From Pohlia nutans (lineage: Eukaryota; Streptophyta; Bryopsida; Bryales; Mniaceae): a stretch of 64,000 nt of DNA. The position numbers and the translations under genes were made by a program. Where the stretch lies: NCBI GenBank assembly GCA_022496805.1, contig CM040088.1:21173001-21237000 (forward strand). The letters are read 5' to 3'. Positions 46,561-57,963 of this stretch are shown piece by piece (within the stretch, counting starts at the first letter, position 1; each line of letters begins with the position of its first letter). The notes beneath the pieces were generated by a model. That model worked only from the letters and a program-made list of their open reading frames with translations. It was not told the DNA's origin and searched no databases.

Positions 46561-47490
46561 TGGGAAACCGTGGTGGGTCCCACCGTGGATTCGGGCAGCG
46601 CGAGTAGTTGGTCCGGGCAGCCCGAAATAATGTTCGGGTAGAGAGAAAATATTTTTTTATTTTTATTTTTTTAATAAAATTATTTTGACCAAATTTAGAT
46701 ATAGAAAGAAAAAAAATCTAGATATAGAAAAGATGATGTCGCACGAAAAACACAATGAATCAGTGTGGCTTTAAACACGGTTAAGACACGACATTTGACA
46801 ACTGTACAGAGTGAAGAATTCGCACGTTTTCAATAGATGTATCAATCGTGTCGAATTAGTACTATATCCGCTTGTACGATCATGATGTCATATCAGTGCA
46901 ATTGCGATGAATGATGCAACGATGTGGAATTAGTGCGAAAAATACACGCACCCATGAAATATCGGAAATCGCACTGAAATCGTGTGAAATCAGTGGGGTC
47001 CGAAATTCCTGATGTAGATTTTTTTATAGGAAGTTAGCTTCATGCATGAGTGATCCAATTAAAAGAAAACAATTTGTGAATTTTTTTATGCCTACTTTCA
47101 TGCCACGTTTTCTTACCAATCTTTTTGAAGATTTATGTGTGACAGTGCTCTTGAAAAATTCAACTCATGAAATCAAGCAACAAAAAGATCTCCAAAAATC
47201 ACTACACTTAGAATATTACATTTCAACTCATCACAACAAATTTCATTTTTAGATTATCGATATTTTATTCTTAATCAAATTACAAAAGAGTTTTGAATTT
47301 TAACTTTCAAAGTTAACAAAAAATATTGGTGATAGCAATTGCAGATGTAACCATATGGATAGAACTCTAAATTCATAATGTACAGCTTTTATTCATACAT
47401 CAAGTTCAAAATATTCCTCTTAGTTGCATTTCGTAATGCATCTTTGCAAAACTGCCAAATCTGGAAGGAGTGAGGACGTTCGGGCGTTAA

Positions 47491-47987
47491 TTGAACATTG
47501 CAATATGGCTTATACATGCAATAAACATATTGAGAGATAAAAATATTGACATGTACTTACATTTGGACGAAATAGATCTGCATACATAGGTTTTTAAACA
47601 TATAACCCTCTTATCCACACAGGGTTGTTAGAGGGGGTCATGAACGCATGTGATTCTGAAACATAATATAGAGTGCACCCCGGGTTCAACCCAAATAGAA
47701 GACAACATGAACTTGATATGTTTGTGAGGGTAGTATGTCAGCATGGACAAATTGATTGCCCTACAAGGGTCTTATTTTACAAGTTTGGAGAGTGGTTTCC
47801 AAAAATAAAAATAAAAATAAAAATAAAAATAAAAATAAAAATATGTATATTCTATTTTTTTGGAACTTGCGATATGTACACATACATATTCATATACACT
47901 TCTAGAGGCTGATGATATGATGACTGTCATGACAAGGAAAATGACTTTCTAGTGTTACGTGAGGTGACTGAGTCTAATTTGGTCACT
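47491..47987. repeat. Spacer with an AAAATA-type microsatellite
   Basis: A run of AAAATA units spans about 47,804-47,842. No gene is seen. Confidence 0.7.
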
Positions 47988-47991
47988 TTAA

Positions 47992-48534
47992 CCCTTTAAT
48001 GTCCCAGTTCAACACTGTCTTCAAAGATTTGTTATAAAATGTTTGATGAAAACCAAAAATGGAGTTGATGTACAAAGCAAAGTTGTAATTGTCAATGTGA
48101 AGATCACATCTGTACTGTTGGATTTATCATATATTTCTTTAATATTTTTTTAATTAGTTTTGCAAGGTTTTCTATTGAAAATCTATTAAAAATCATGAAT
48201 TAATGGATTTTATTTTTTAAAATATTGTAATGAAATTGGAATAACATGCACTACGGGATGGTATGGTTTCCATTATTTGATTCTACTTATTTTGGAAAAT
48301 CATCTTCAAGGTCTCACTTTTTGAACTAAGAATGAAACTTGACATAAACCACTTGTGTTGTTTCTCCAAAAATCGTAATAACATATTTTGAAGATCCAAA
48401 CCGTACAAAGGATAGTCAACTTGCACCCTAAACCATGAGAAATTTTGGTGGATGAAAACTGTCCAATTTGGATGGAATTTGAATAGTTTGAATCTGTTGA
48501 GCGTCCACATAGTGGACGCAGGTGCCTCAAAGGG
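47992..48534 (-). mobile_element. TTAA element E12, 543 bp, inverted
   Basis: TTAA at 47988-47991 and 48535-48538; termini CCCTTTAATGTCCC and GGTGCCTCAAAGGG. The hairpin lies at the right end (CGTCCA, loop CATAG, TGGACG, 48502-48518), 16 nt from the TTAA, so the element is in reverse orientation. Confidence 0.87.
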
Positions 48535-48629
48535 TTAAGAACTGAATGTAGTTCCTAAACCCTAAAACCAATTAACAGAAATTGACTACGCTTAAAATTA
48601 AGCAATAGAAATAAAAAGTGAAGAAAAAA

Positions 48630-48967
48630 CACTACTAGAGAGTGCGTCAAAACCAAGACAAAACCAAGACACATCTGTTGGAACCAACAGAGAATGGGTT
48701 TAACGTAGCAAAGCCGAATTCATTGCACAGAACCAACAAGTTTTCTCTTGGAACCAACAAGTTATCTCGTTGTTTAGTGTGCATGGCCATTTCAATATAG
48801 TCGCTTCGATTACATAATAACTATATGTTGCGTTATGTGCTACTATTAAAAATCAAACTGCATTTTCTGTTCATTGTGATCCGGAATCAACTGTTCCTAA
48901 CCCGCACAGAACCAACAGAATTTCTGTTGATTTTCTCTTACACTGGAACCCCATTTCTCTAGTAGTG
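48630..48967. mobile_element. MITE with CACTACTAGAGA ends, 338 bp
   Basis: Starts CACTACTAGAGA and ends TCTCTAGTAGTG, flanked by AAA on both sides. These are CACTA-type termini with the expected 3-bp duplication. Internal short repeats (GGAACCAACA) occur several times. Confidence 0.75.
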
Positions 48968-49741
48968 AAAGCATACCAGTGAAGTCAATTAAACAAGTAA
49001 ATTTTAAAAATTCTTGTCAGTGAATTTTGAGGAGATTCTAATGCAATTGAACATAATGTATTTAGGCAAAAGTTATAAAGATTTATAATTTTTTTGGTTG
49101 ATGAATTAGAGTGTTCTGCACACTAGATGCCACTTACGGCCTCGGTTTTATTGAAATTTTGGGAAACGTAAATTGAGTGAGGTTCATTAATTAGCAAAAA
49201 ACAAAGCATGCACCACATGAGCTAGTGGTGGAGACAGAAGCATTGAGTTGGATTTGGCAGAAGCATAAGGTTAATTTGGGGACATCATAGGTGGGTTCAA
49301 AGTTTGGGGCTCCCTGAATTAAGTAAAATTGGTTGAATCAAGAAAATTGAGGGTCTACGGTTTCTGGGCACCGTTTTTGGAGCCTTGAAACTTCACACCT
49401 TCAATTTTTTAAAAGCAACTGACGTGTTTACTTTTATTGGACCCTCAACTATAGCTTTCACAAACTTTGGTCCAGTCACCCCTCTTTTACAGGCTTTGCG
49501 GATAACTCTATTGAAACAGACAAAAGTTCTGATATCATTGCAGCTGTGTGCATTCTCAAATTCAATGACTGCACATCCTCAACGATTGTCGCGGTGTTTT
49601 TCTGTGGCTATTTTTAGGGCCTTTTACAGTGGAGGTGGGAAGCCGTGAGGACAGAAACTTCGACCAATGGGAGGCTCAGGAACCGAGAAGTTCGATTTCT
49701 CATTGTCTGGAATTGTCTGAATGAGGCATTGCTAACCCCCG
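48968..49741. other. Spacer, no gene seen
   Basis: No supported feature. Composition is less AT-rich from 49,380 onward but no domain is recognisable. Confidence 0.45.
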
Positions 49742-50012
49742 TCTCTAAATCCCCCGGTGGTCTTGAATGCGGGGCACTATTCATCCACCCCTCCTTTTTC
49801 TGAAATTTCCATTTTGGGCACCTTCGGTGCTTTTTTTGGATTTTTTTTTTTTGCAAATTTGGAGCCTACGGCCCAATTTACCCTAGGGGGACCTATTTGA
49901 GAATAAAAAACCATTGGAGGAGGGGGTTGTTTTTTAAGGTGGGCCCTGAACCGGACAAAAATAGGGGGCACTTTTGTCCCCATTCATTCAAGACCACTGG
50001 GGGATTTAGAGA
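49742..50012. mobile_element. Inverted-repeat element with TCTCTAAATCCCCC ends, 271 bp
   Basis: TCTCTAAATCCCCCGGTGG and the reverse of CCACTGGGGGATTTAGAGA pair over about 28 bp, including TCTTGAATG. The interior is GC- and T-rich with further inverted segments. No target duplication is obvious. Confidence 0.65.
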
Positions 50013-50201
50013 AATCCCATTGCTAACTTACCTCCATGCGGTAGCAGGGATGGCAGCTCTGTGGGCATTCATATATTTCCAGTCATTGATTTAGAGACGA
50101 CATTATAGATTCTGGTTTCATGTAGGAAGTCAGCGTTGTACATGAATGCACTATAAACTGATAACTGCTTGTACTGTACAGTAAGTTGATGATGAAATTA
50201 A

Positions 50202-50659
50202 CCCCTAAAGCACCAACTGTCCATTTTTTTGGACAGTGTAAAGAATTTGTCCTCGTTTTCTCATCCATCATGCACTTTTTGCAAGGTAAAGAAATACAAC
50301 AAGATTCTATGACAAGAGATAGCTTCATGCATGTGTGATATGATTAGAAAGGGGATGGGAATTTTATGCCTCTTTTCATGTTGGAATGATTCACCAAAAA
50401 ATTCAAAGATTTCAGTCTAAATGTGTTGTTGAAAAATTCAACTCGTGAAATTCAACAACCAAAACATTTCCAAAAATTATATTATGAAGAATATAATATA
50501 GATGGGACCAAATTTAATATCACTAGAATTAGTGAAGAACATTGCATGTATTCATAAAAATAAAAATAAATTTGAACAAAAAAAACTTCACATAAGATTT
50601 ACTCAAAACTGCTTAAAAAAAACACGAGACTCAATTTGGGCTTCTTGGTCCTTTAAGGG
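50202..50659 (+). mobile_element. TTAA element E13, 458 bp
   Basis: TTAA at 50198-50201 and 50660-50663; termini CCCCTAAAGCACC and GGTCCTTTAAGGG. The hairpin TGTCCA, loop of six T, TGGACA at 50218-50235 extends to 8 bp outward. The interior is homologous to E9 and E11. Confidence 0.87.
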
Positions 50660-50663
50660 TTAA

Positions 50664-52014
50664 AAGAATGGATAAATAGCCGTACCATCACACTGAACAG
50701 GAGAGGCGTACCTTTAGCATGAATCCACTAATTTAAAAATATGATTGTGCAAAGAATCAAGCAAAGTTATGTAAGAAAATGTCCACTCTAAAAAAATCAG
50801 AAGAGTGAAAGAGTGAAACATGACTTACAGATGCCAAAATTTCAAGAAGTATCAAGATGTCTTGTTGGCCTAGAGAACAATCTGCTCATATCATGACCAA
50901 ATGCAATTAAGTCAAAACACACTAAAGTAGAGAAAAACCTCAGAGAAGAGAAAGGATGGAATGCGCAACCAACCTTTCAAATATCAACCTCTATTGCGGC
51001 CTTGACGGACAACTTGCTGAAATTCGACAAAGAAGCAATTCTCCCCATAGTATTCGCTTTCAAACTAGTCGCATTGAAACGTGCCAGTGTTTAATTCATC
51101 AACGCCGACCTAAAATAGCAATTTCGCAGTACTTAAACCCTCACTAAACCCTACTCAACCCTGAAACTTGACAAAATCTCCATAACCCTAGATGCAAAAG
51201 AGGGTTCATGAGTACCAGAGAAATAATAATGAGTACCAGAGATTAATATGACAATTTCATTCCCCAATTATCTTCCACAGTCAAGTAGTAGGGCACCAAT
51301 GTGCCTCCTAGAAGTTAGATTATTGCAGAGGACAAGGGATATTGTGGAATGGGAACCGACACCTACACCATGCCATTTGAGACTAGGAAAATTCAGGACG
51401 TATACTATATTGGCACATTGCTGGCAACAACCATAAAATACAAAGTCATCCGCCACATAAAACTTCTAAATTTATTTAAACTCATCTGATGAAAAATGTC
51501 ATAAAGAGAATTAGCGCCCGTTCGGTTGAACTCCCATAAGGTGATTAAAAGCAGAATTGCTCGAGGAATTCACTCAATGTATTTTATGAGTATCACGTGC
51601 GAACAAATCGTTGACCCCTTATATTACATTGTAAATAATCAATCAAACAACTTGAAAAAATTATGGGATGTTTCTTTATGTTGAAAGTTTATATTGTGAA
51701 TTTTTGGAAATTTTCTTTATTCAAATTAATTACTTATAAATTTTTGAAGTAAATAAATGCACTATTTAACTAGTTTTTGTGTTTTTAGAGCTTGTTTCAA
51801 TTGTGTTTTTAAAGCTCGTTTTGAATATAATTGAAATAAGAGTTAAAAAAAATAAAAGATATAATGAATATGTGACCACACTAAAAAATTTGGAGCTAAA
51901 TAAAACTTCATTAAAAAGTATATAGGGGTTGAAAATCACTTGTTCGCACGTTTTTACGTAATATTTGGAAGTGACCTCCCCGAGCAGAATTGATTGAAAA
52001 AGCTCAAACTTACC
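50664..52014. other. Spacer, possible old gene remains
   Basis: Composition is more balanced at 50,940-51,460 than in true spacer, but I could not identify a conserved protein on either strand. Confidence 0.35.
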
Positions 52015-52430
52015 CCATTCTTATCATCACGAATGAGAGCATTGAGGACTTGCGCTACACTGTGAGGAATGTATTCTCCAGATCACTGCATAAGAACTCA
52101 ACTGTGAAAAGCTGACCTTTAAAGCACAAAAAACTTGTAAAATTATAAACCTCAAAGGCTACAAATAAGTAAACAAAGGAGGTTCACCTAGGATGCCCAT
52201 TCAGTTCCAGAATAAATTCAACAACCTCCTCTCGAACTCCATAAAATCTTCTTGAAATCATTGTAAGCCCCTGCTCATGTGAAAAACGCTAATCAGCAAG
52301 AGGAGAGAACATCCGTATCAATGAACCTCTTCCATGATTCAATGTCACAGATATAGGGCTTTGCTGCTTCTTGCGAACTGAAGTACACCATGTTCACTCC
52401 TAATTATCTCACCTTGTTTGACAGCTCTTC
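52015..52430 (-). pseudogene. Three exon-like remnants of an unidentified conserved gene
   Basis: The minus strand shows protein-like stretches with splice-site contexts. One reads KPYICDIESWKRFIDTD (about 52,320-52,380). A second reads GVREEVVEFILELNG (52,195-52,275) and ends at AG before GTGAAC. A third reads YIPHSVAQVLNALIRDDKNG (52,016-52,085) and ends at a GTAAGT donor. Codon use and hydrophobic patterning suggest real former exons of a helical protein, but the phases of neighbouring exons do not fit cleanly. I do not recognise the family. Confidence 0.4.
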
Positions 52431-52571
52431 CATAGATTCATGGCTATAAAACCCTCAGACATTGCTTGTTTGCCTCACACAGATGGGTGCTCAGCACAAA
52501 GCGAACTATTCTTTCGCCTTTTACTAAAGAATACCGTGCGCTGGGTACATCCACCAGCATACATTTTTTTT

Positions 52572-52723
52572 CACTACTAGAAAATCCAATTGTTTTGTTG
52601 ATTCGGTCGCGTTGATCAGGGACACTTTTCTGTTGATTTGTTCGTGTTTTTGTTCAAATCAACAGAAAAGTGTTCCTGATTAACTCGACCGAATGAACAA
52701 AACAGTTGGATTTTCTAGTAGTG
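52572..52723. mobile_element. Palindromic MITE with CACTACTAGAAAATCC ends, 152 bp
   Basis: Starts CACTACTAGAAAATCCAA and ends with the reverse complement, flanked by TTT on both sides. Almost the whole length is self-complementary, including GTTGATTCGGTCG and TCAACAGAAAAGTGTTCC. CACTA-type ends. Confidence 0.8.
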
Positions 52724-53240
52724 TTTGGATTGCTCCTCACGGGGCCCAACCTTTCAAAATCCAAACTTTAAACCCTAACTCTGATACCGCACGATGGAAT
52801 GGTCGTGGAGATAGTTTGGAATGGTCATGGAGACGAGACGAAATAGAATCAGTTATGGTGACGAAATGGAATTGTCGTGACGACGAACCTACCATCCGTC
52901 CATCCCATGCATGCTAAACCAACTCCGACTTTCGTCATCACTGGAATTTATTGATCCAAAACATTAAAAATAAATAAAAATCAGATTCCTCCAAAAAATA
53001 TTAAAGCTGCCCGGAATTGTTTTTGTTGTTTGAAAAAAAATTATAACTTGTTTGATCAGTTTTTTGGTTGTCCAAGAACAAAATTGGGTTGTCGGGAAAT
53101 TTTTTGGGCTGTCTGAACACTGCGGCGGGGTCCACCACGAACTACTTGGGCTTCATAGACGGCGGCCGGAATCAAACCCTACTTCTCCTATGGTTTGATT
53201 TTCTATTGGTGTTGTCGACATTTTCTAGTAGTGATTTATC
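52724..53240. other. Spacer with a lone CACTA-type end
   Basis: TTTTCTAGTAGTG at about 53,222-53,234 repeats the right end of the MITE just upstream, so an older, larger element may span 52,572-53,234. GC-rich stretches near 53,100-53,165 resemble the sequence after the B-box in the TA elements. Confidence 0.4.
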
Positions 53241-55554
53241 AATAATTGATATAGGCATTTCAATCTGAAGAACCAAACAATTTATCCTATAAACTTCAAA
53301 TCAAACAATGACATGTGAAGCGGTAATTAGTAGTATCGCAATGCAAATAATTGCATAATACAAAAACATTTGATATTATTTATTATGATGAATTTTTACT
53401 AAATTCACTTGAAGAAAAAAATAGGAAAAAGAAAGAGTTGTAGTAAGAACCACGGTTTGACAAAGTTGTCAATCTATCTTGGATGTACTGCATTTTGTCA
53501 TAGGTAAAGAAGTAGGAAGCGAGTTTTCTGCATGATCTTGCTAGCAGTGTGAAGCTATATGTGCCACTCGACGAGTCAGCGAAGTTTGAATTCGGATCAG
53601 CTAGAGCAATGAAAATTCATTCAGTCATCCAAGTGCAAAACTTGACTACTGTTTCCAATTCCACGAGACTTTTAGCGTTCGTTTGATAACTGTTGAATCC
53701 TATTCTCTGGAATTCTTTTTTTGAATATTTTTTATATTTTATCTGAGTTCGATTAAGTTAAATGAATGCTTTACCTTTCTTATTTTTCTTTGAAGTTTTA
53801 TCATTAAATAATGAATATAAATACAATTCTGGGTAAAATGGACAGTCAATAGAAATAAAAGTACTCATGTGATCAAGGAATGGGCTGATTTGTCCTTCTT
53901 GAAATAAGATAAAAAATGTTTTTCTTTTTCCTTATCTTCATAATGGGTGAAAGCACGGTAAAGTGCCCATTGAAAGTGATCTTCAAAATTTTTTTCAGTC
54001 GTTTCTCATTCATAAGCAAGAAAGTGATCTTAATATCACTTTTATTTAAATGAATAAAATATGGAGACCTTTATTGACCTTTTAGGAACATTCATGCAAA
54101 AGTAGAAATGAAAATAGTTCAAAAAAATACCCGTAAAGTGGGTTATAAATACAACTGTCAGAATATCATATAGGATCACTTTTTGTGACCAAAATGATCT
54201 TCAACATATGAAAATATTCCATTTCATTTGAGATTATAATGCATCTAAGGTCTCCAATATTTTAAAAGTTGAAAAAAAATTTATTTTGATGTATTTTCAC
54301 ATCACTTTCCACAAATATTTATAATATCAATGTCATTTGCATCACTTTTTGGTCACTTACTTTGCACTTAAGGTCATTTTCTACTTCAAAAATGATTTTT
54401 TTTCACAAAAGTTTGATAGGAAGTTTTAGAACATGATATCTTATATTTTGTACCTACATTTTATTTTTATAAAAACGCTTCTTTAATGCACTTTTAGCTC
54501 ACTTTCCGATATACTCGATTAGGGATCACAACGTGGTCACTTTAACGTGCTTCCACCCTAATGTGTTTGGTAATTGTGTGTTTGAGGACCGAGAAGAATC
54601 TATATATGACTTAAATTGTAATCAAATCTTGTGACGATGTATTTTTATTATTGTAATTTTAAAAATGTTTGACTTGCTTTACTTGAAAATATTATGAACA
54701 AGTTATGTTTGGGTATAGACTTCAAGTGAAGTAACGGTATAAATTTTGAACGCTTATAGAAGTTTGATTAAATAGTATTTAGTTTTAAACTTTAGTTAGA
54801 GTATGTATCAAGTTGTTAACTTTCAGTAAAGTTATAGAACTCCTAATTTTGAATTATAACGGAAAAGTTTGGGTATAGAAATGAAAGGTGTAGAGTCGTT
54901 GCCTAAGCATAAAGTTTCAACTTCAATAAAAAGTAGACAAATGAAGCATATAGTTTTTGAAGCTAAAATTTTGGGATAATTTAAATAATGATGTTACCTT
55001 TTAAAAAAATAGGCCATGGCATATTTTAAGTTTTTACGAGACTAATACATTCTTTGAAGTGAAATGATGTACAATTGCCGTCGAAATTTGGAGCGTTAGT
55101 TTTAGCATATTGTGAGTCAAAGATTTGATTTTTAATTCACAACAAGTTCTTTGTGAAAATAGTGAAAAATAAATAAATTTAATTGCAAGTACTTTGAAAA
55201 TTTATTCAATGATATTTTACGATAAATTTTCCTAAGCCTTCCAAACAATGGATTCTCTTACAATTATTGATTTTTAATTGTACTTCCAATTATGTGAATC
55301 TACAGTTCATAATGATTCCGAAAAATTAAGATACAGTGAAATTGAATAAAATATGCAAAATTTATAATTGTTTGAAGTTTCAGATGTTTTTTAAATTCAA
55401 AACAATACTCTTAAATTTCTCTGTGAAATCTTAATCACAATCTTTTACTAGTTAAAATAGTTAAAAAATCAATTAAATCACACTCTTGTACTTTTTATAC
55501 CAATTGAAAACATATAAAATTTGTTAATTTGTAGTTATAGTTAGAAAGTTATGC
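53241..55554. other. AT-rich intergenic DNA with one exon-like patch
   Basis: At about 53,515-53,610 the plus strand reads EASFLHDLASSVKLYVPLDE, which looks like a former exon but has an in-frame stop just upstream and no partner exon. The rest is AT-rich spacer without a gene. Confidence 0.4.
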
Positions 55555-55785
55555 GTGGATGTACGTATGATGGCGGCGGATAAAATTGTTGAGCATCAAA
55601 CTATGGCGGATGAAATTATAATGGATGAAATTACTGCAAATGATACTACGTTGGATGAATTTGTTGTAGATGAAACTACGATAGATGAAATTGTAGCGGA
55701 TGAAACTACAGTGAATGAAACTGTGAACAATTTTTTGGGTTTTTATTTTTATGCTTACACTAATTCTTCTAATCAATTAATATAA
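55555..55785 (+). repeat. GATGAAA minisatellite, open in frame
   Basis: A degenerate unit of about 24 bp built on GCGGATGAAACTAC recurs about eight times between 55,570 and 55,725. It keeps an open frame on both strands; the plus strand reads a repeated pattern such as VDETTIDEIVADETTVNE. The simplest reading is a minisatellite, not a gene. Confidence 0.6.
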
Positions 55786-56998
55786 CAAGTTTGGAAGAAA
55801 AGAAAATAGGATGCTAATGAGGGACTAAATTGTTTACATTATATTGAGAACCGTGAGAGCTAATTGAAAACTAATTAGAAACTAAGAGACAATTAAAGAG
55901 TTTAAACTAAGACTTTGTAGAAGATAAAATAGAGTACAATAATGTATATAATATAATACGAAATGTGTATACAAAGAGTTTAAAAACTCTAATTCTATCA
56001 CCAATGCTATTGTGATTTAAATGGCGTGATTTCTAAGAAAAAATAAGTCTATATATATACTATTAAAAAAAAATCTTGCTAACTATTAATAGTAAAAACT
56101 AATTATTAATATATTTCTTCAATTTTTCTTTGTTTTGGCGTATTACTATTAGCAAAATTTACTATTGGTTGATAAATCTGAAATTTGTTTAATTTGACTT
56201 CACTATCGATTTTCAATAATCTTTTCAAGTGCAAACCGAATGTCGTAAACTTACATTTGGTTTTCTGGTTTGTTTTGCACGATATTGTAGTAAATTTTTC
56301 ATTCATTTGCAGAATCTTCAATAAGTTTGCCCTTTAAACCAGACAGCTCCTAATTTTGAATGGTTCTAAATATTTTTCACCACATTCAATGTACCCTAAG
56401 GTTTTGTATAATTTTTTTATTTTAGCATTATTTGTTTAATATTTTAAAAAATAGAGTCTTTACTACAGACAACGTTTGCGTTTATAGCTCCGATATTGCT
56501 TGCCGCTTCTATTGAGTTTTTCGATTAATTATAATTTTATTCAAAACATTATACTAATGGCATTACTTGTTTAATTGATGTGTAAAGATGTCATAATTAT
56601 TAAATAGGTAGAAATTCGTTATAAATTTTACCAATTTTATTCTTATATAAGCTACCAATTTGAGATTAAAAAAACTTTTTAAAATTTTTAAAATTTTTAA
56701 AATTTTGTGTTTTAAGTAATATTATTCAAATTAAATCTCTCACATATATCGAACTTGAATGATAATATTTTGGTTTTGAAATTTGAATTGATTGTGTAGT
56801 ATTGCGTTAACTTTTCAAAAAAATTGAACACTCATGATTTGAAATTTTAATGCAACTGTGACATTTATTTTAGTGTTGATTATATATATAAGAAATTTAT
56901 ATCAATATGTGGTGTGACAAAATACTTCTATGGTCCTTATACATGATATATTTATATGAGAATAAATATACTTGACATATACTTGACGTGAGGGAAGC
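55786..56998. other. AT-rich intergenic DNA, no gene seen
   Basis: No feature could be supported. Confidence 0.45.
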
Positions 56999-57580
56999 AT
57001 GAAGTTCAAGTTCATCTTTGACACGAATCATGTTATGTAGGGAATCGCTTTGCGATCTGTTGCGGAGTGGGCAAATTCGAAAAATGAAGACCTCGTTGTC
57101 ATTTTGGACGTCTTTAAACCAAATCGCGTCCGATTTGACGTCCGGACGGCCGGACGTAGCGTCCGCTGGGTAAATTCCGATTTACTTTATCCGCTGCCGT
57201 TTTTTACCCTAGCGGACGGCCTTGCGGACAGCTGGACAGACGAGCTTGTAGGCGGACGACCAGCGATGGGTCTGGTGGACAGTGTGGCGGACGGCAGGAC
57301 GGACGACCGAGCGGGCGGACGGTTTAGGGTTGTCCTAGCGGACGAGCTTGTAGGCGGACGGCCAGCGATGGGTCTGGCGGACGGCCGGGAGGACGGCTGG
57401 ACGGACGAGCTTGTAGGCGGACGGCCAGCGATGGGCCTGGTGGACAGCGTGGCGGACGGCATGACGGACGACCGAGCGGGCGGACGGTTTAGGGTTGTCC
57501 TAGCGGACGGCCAAGCCGTTTTAGGCGAGGCAGGTAAACCACTAAACCCTGAACAGTTCAAGCCGTTTCAAACAAATTGA
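56999..57580 (+). pseudogene. GC-rich CGGACGG repeat ORF, interrupted by TAG
   Basis: From an ATG at 56999 the frame reads about 60 residues of ordinary protein-like sequence (including ALRSVAEWANSKNED and LVVILDVFKPNRVRF), broken only by a TAG at 57038-57040. It then runs into a GC-rich repeat encoding DELVGGRPAMGL and DDRAGGRFRVVLAD patterns twice. The repeat is a unit of about 106 bp at 57,235-57,340 and again at 57,404-57,510. The motif GCGGACGG is everywhere in it. The other strand is also open because of the repeat. It may be a gene tail overrun by a minisatellite, or part of a mobile element. Function unknown. Confidence 0.45.
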
Positions 57581-57963
57581 AGTGGCGGAGAAAACAAATT
57601 AGATTCTCAATAAGTCACTGTGGCCCTCTTTGTATAAAAAATATAGCGAACTTGTTCAATGGGATAAAGCCCGACTTGTTCCAATAACATAAAACATAAA
57701 AACAAATTAAATGTATTATACCATTTACTTGGCAATCATTAAGACTTGGAACAAACAGTTGTATATTTTATATTTCGTAACTAAAAAACATTCCTAAAAG
57801 GAAACGTCAGCAGAATATTGCCATTCATTCATGTACGTCATACATATCACTATATAAATATATATTTATAAAATCCATCTACTGTCCACTCAACTACAAT
57901 TACTGAATATCAGAATATCTTATAAAAAATACTCTAAGAAAATACATAAATGCTATTGAGTTT
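57581..57963. other. Spacer, no gene seen
   Basis: AT-rich spacer between the CGGACGG ORF and the polar minus-strand ORF. Confidence 0.45.

Larger units (their letters stand above)
44640..47014. mobile_element. TA-flanked TIR element, copy 1, 2375 bp
   Basis: TA at 44638-44639 and 47015-47016 flanks inverted ends CATTAGGAATTTCGG and CCGAAATTCCTGATG, continuing into ACCCCACTGATT. A second copy at 61398-62906 shares ends and subterminal sequence. TA duplications are typical of Tc1/mariner-related transposases, but none is encoded here. Internal sequence includes CGTRCG-rich ends, a pol III-like box region and a nested TTAA element remnant. Confidence 0.88.
44557..47486 (+). mobile_element. TTAA element E11, interrupted by a TA element
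   Basis: The hairpin CGTCCA, loop GATGT, TGGACG at 44570-44586 and the following ATCCATCATGCAC block identify the left end; the flanking TTAA has decayed to GGAA. The right end is GACGTTCGGGCG with TTAA at 47487-47490. The two halves (to 44,639 and from 47,015) join into a sequence homologous to E9 when the inserted element and one TA are removed. Confidence 0.8.

Noticed and set aside
47804..47842. CRISPR-like or structured array
   Set aside because: It is a simple AAAATA microsatellite. No spaced direct repeats with unique spacers exist anywhere in this eukaryotic window.
57187..57561. Minus-strand frame of 124 codons, Pro/Ser/Arg-rich
   Set aside because: It is open only because the CGGACGG repeat lacks stops on both strands.
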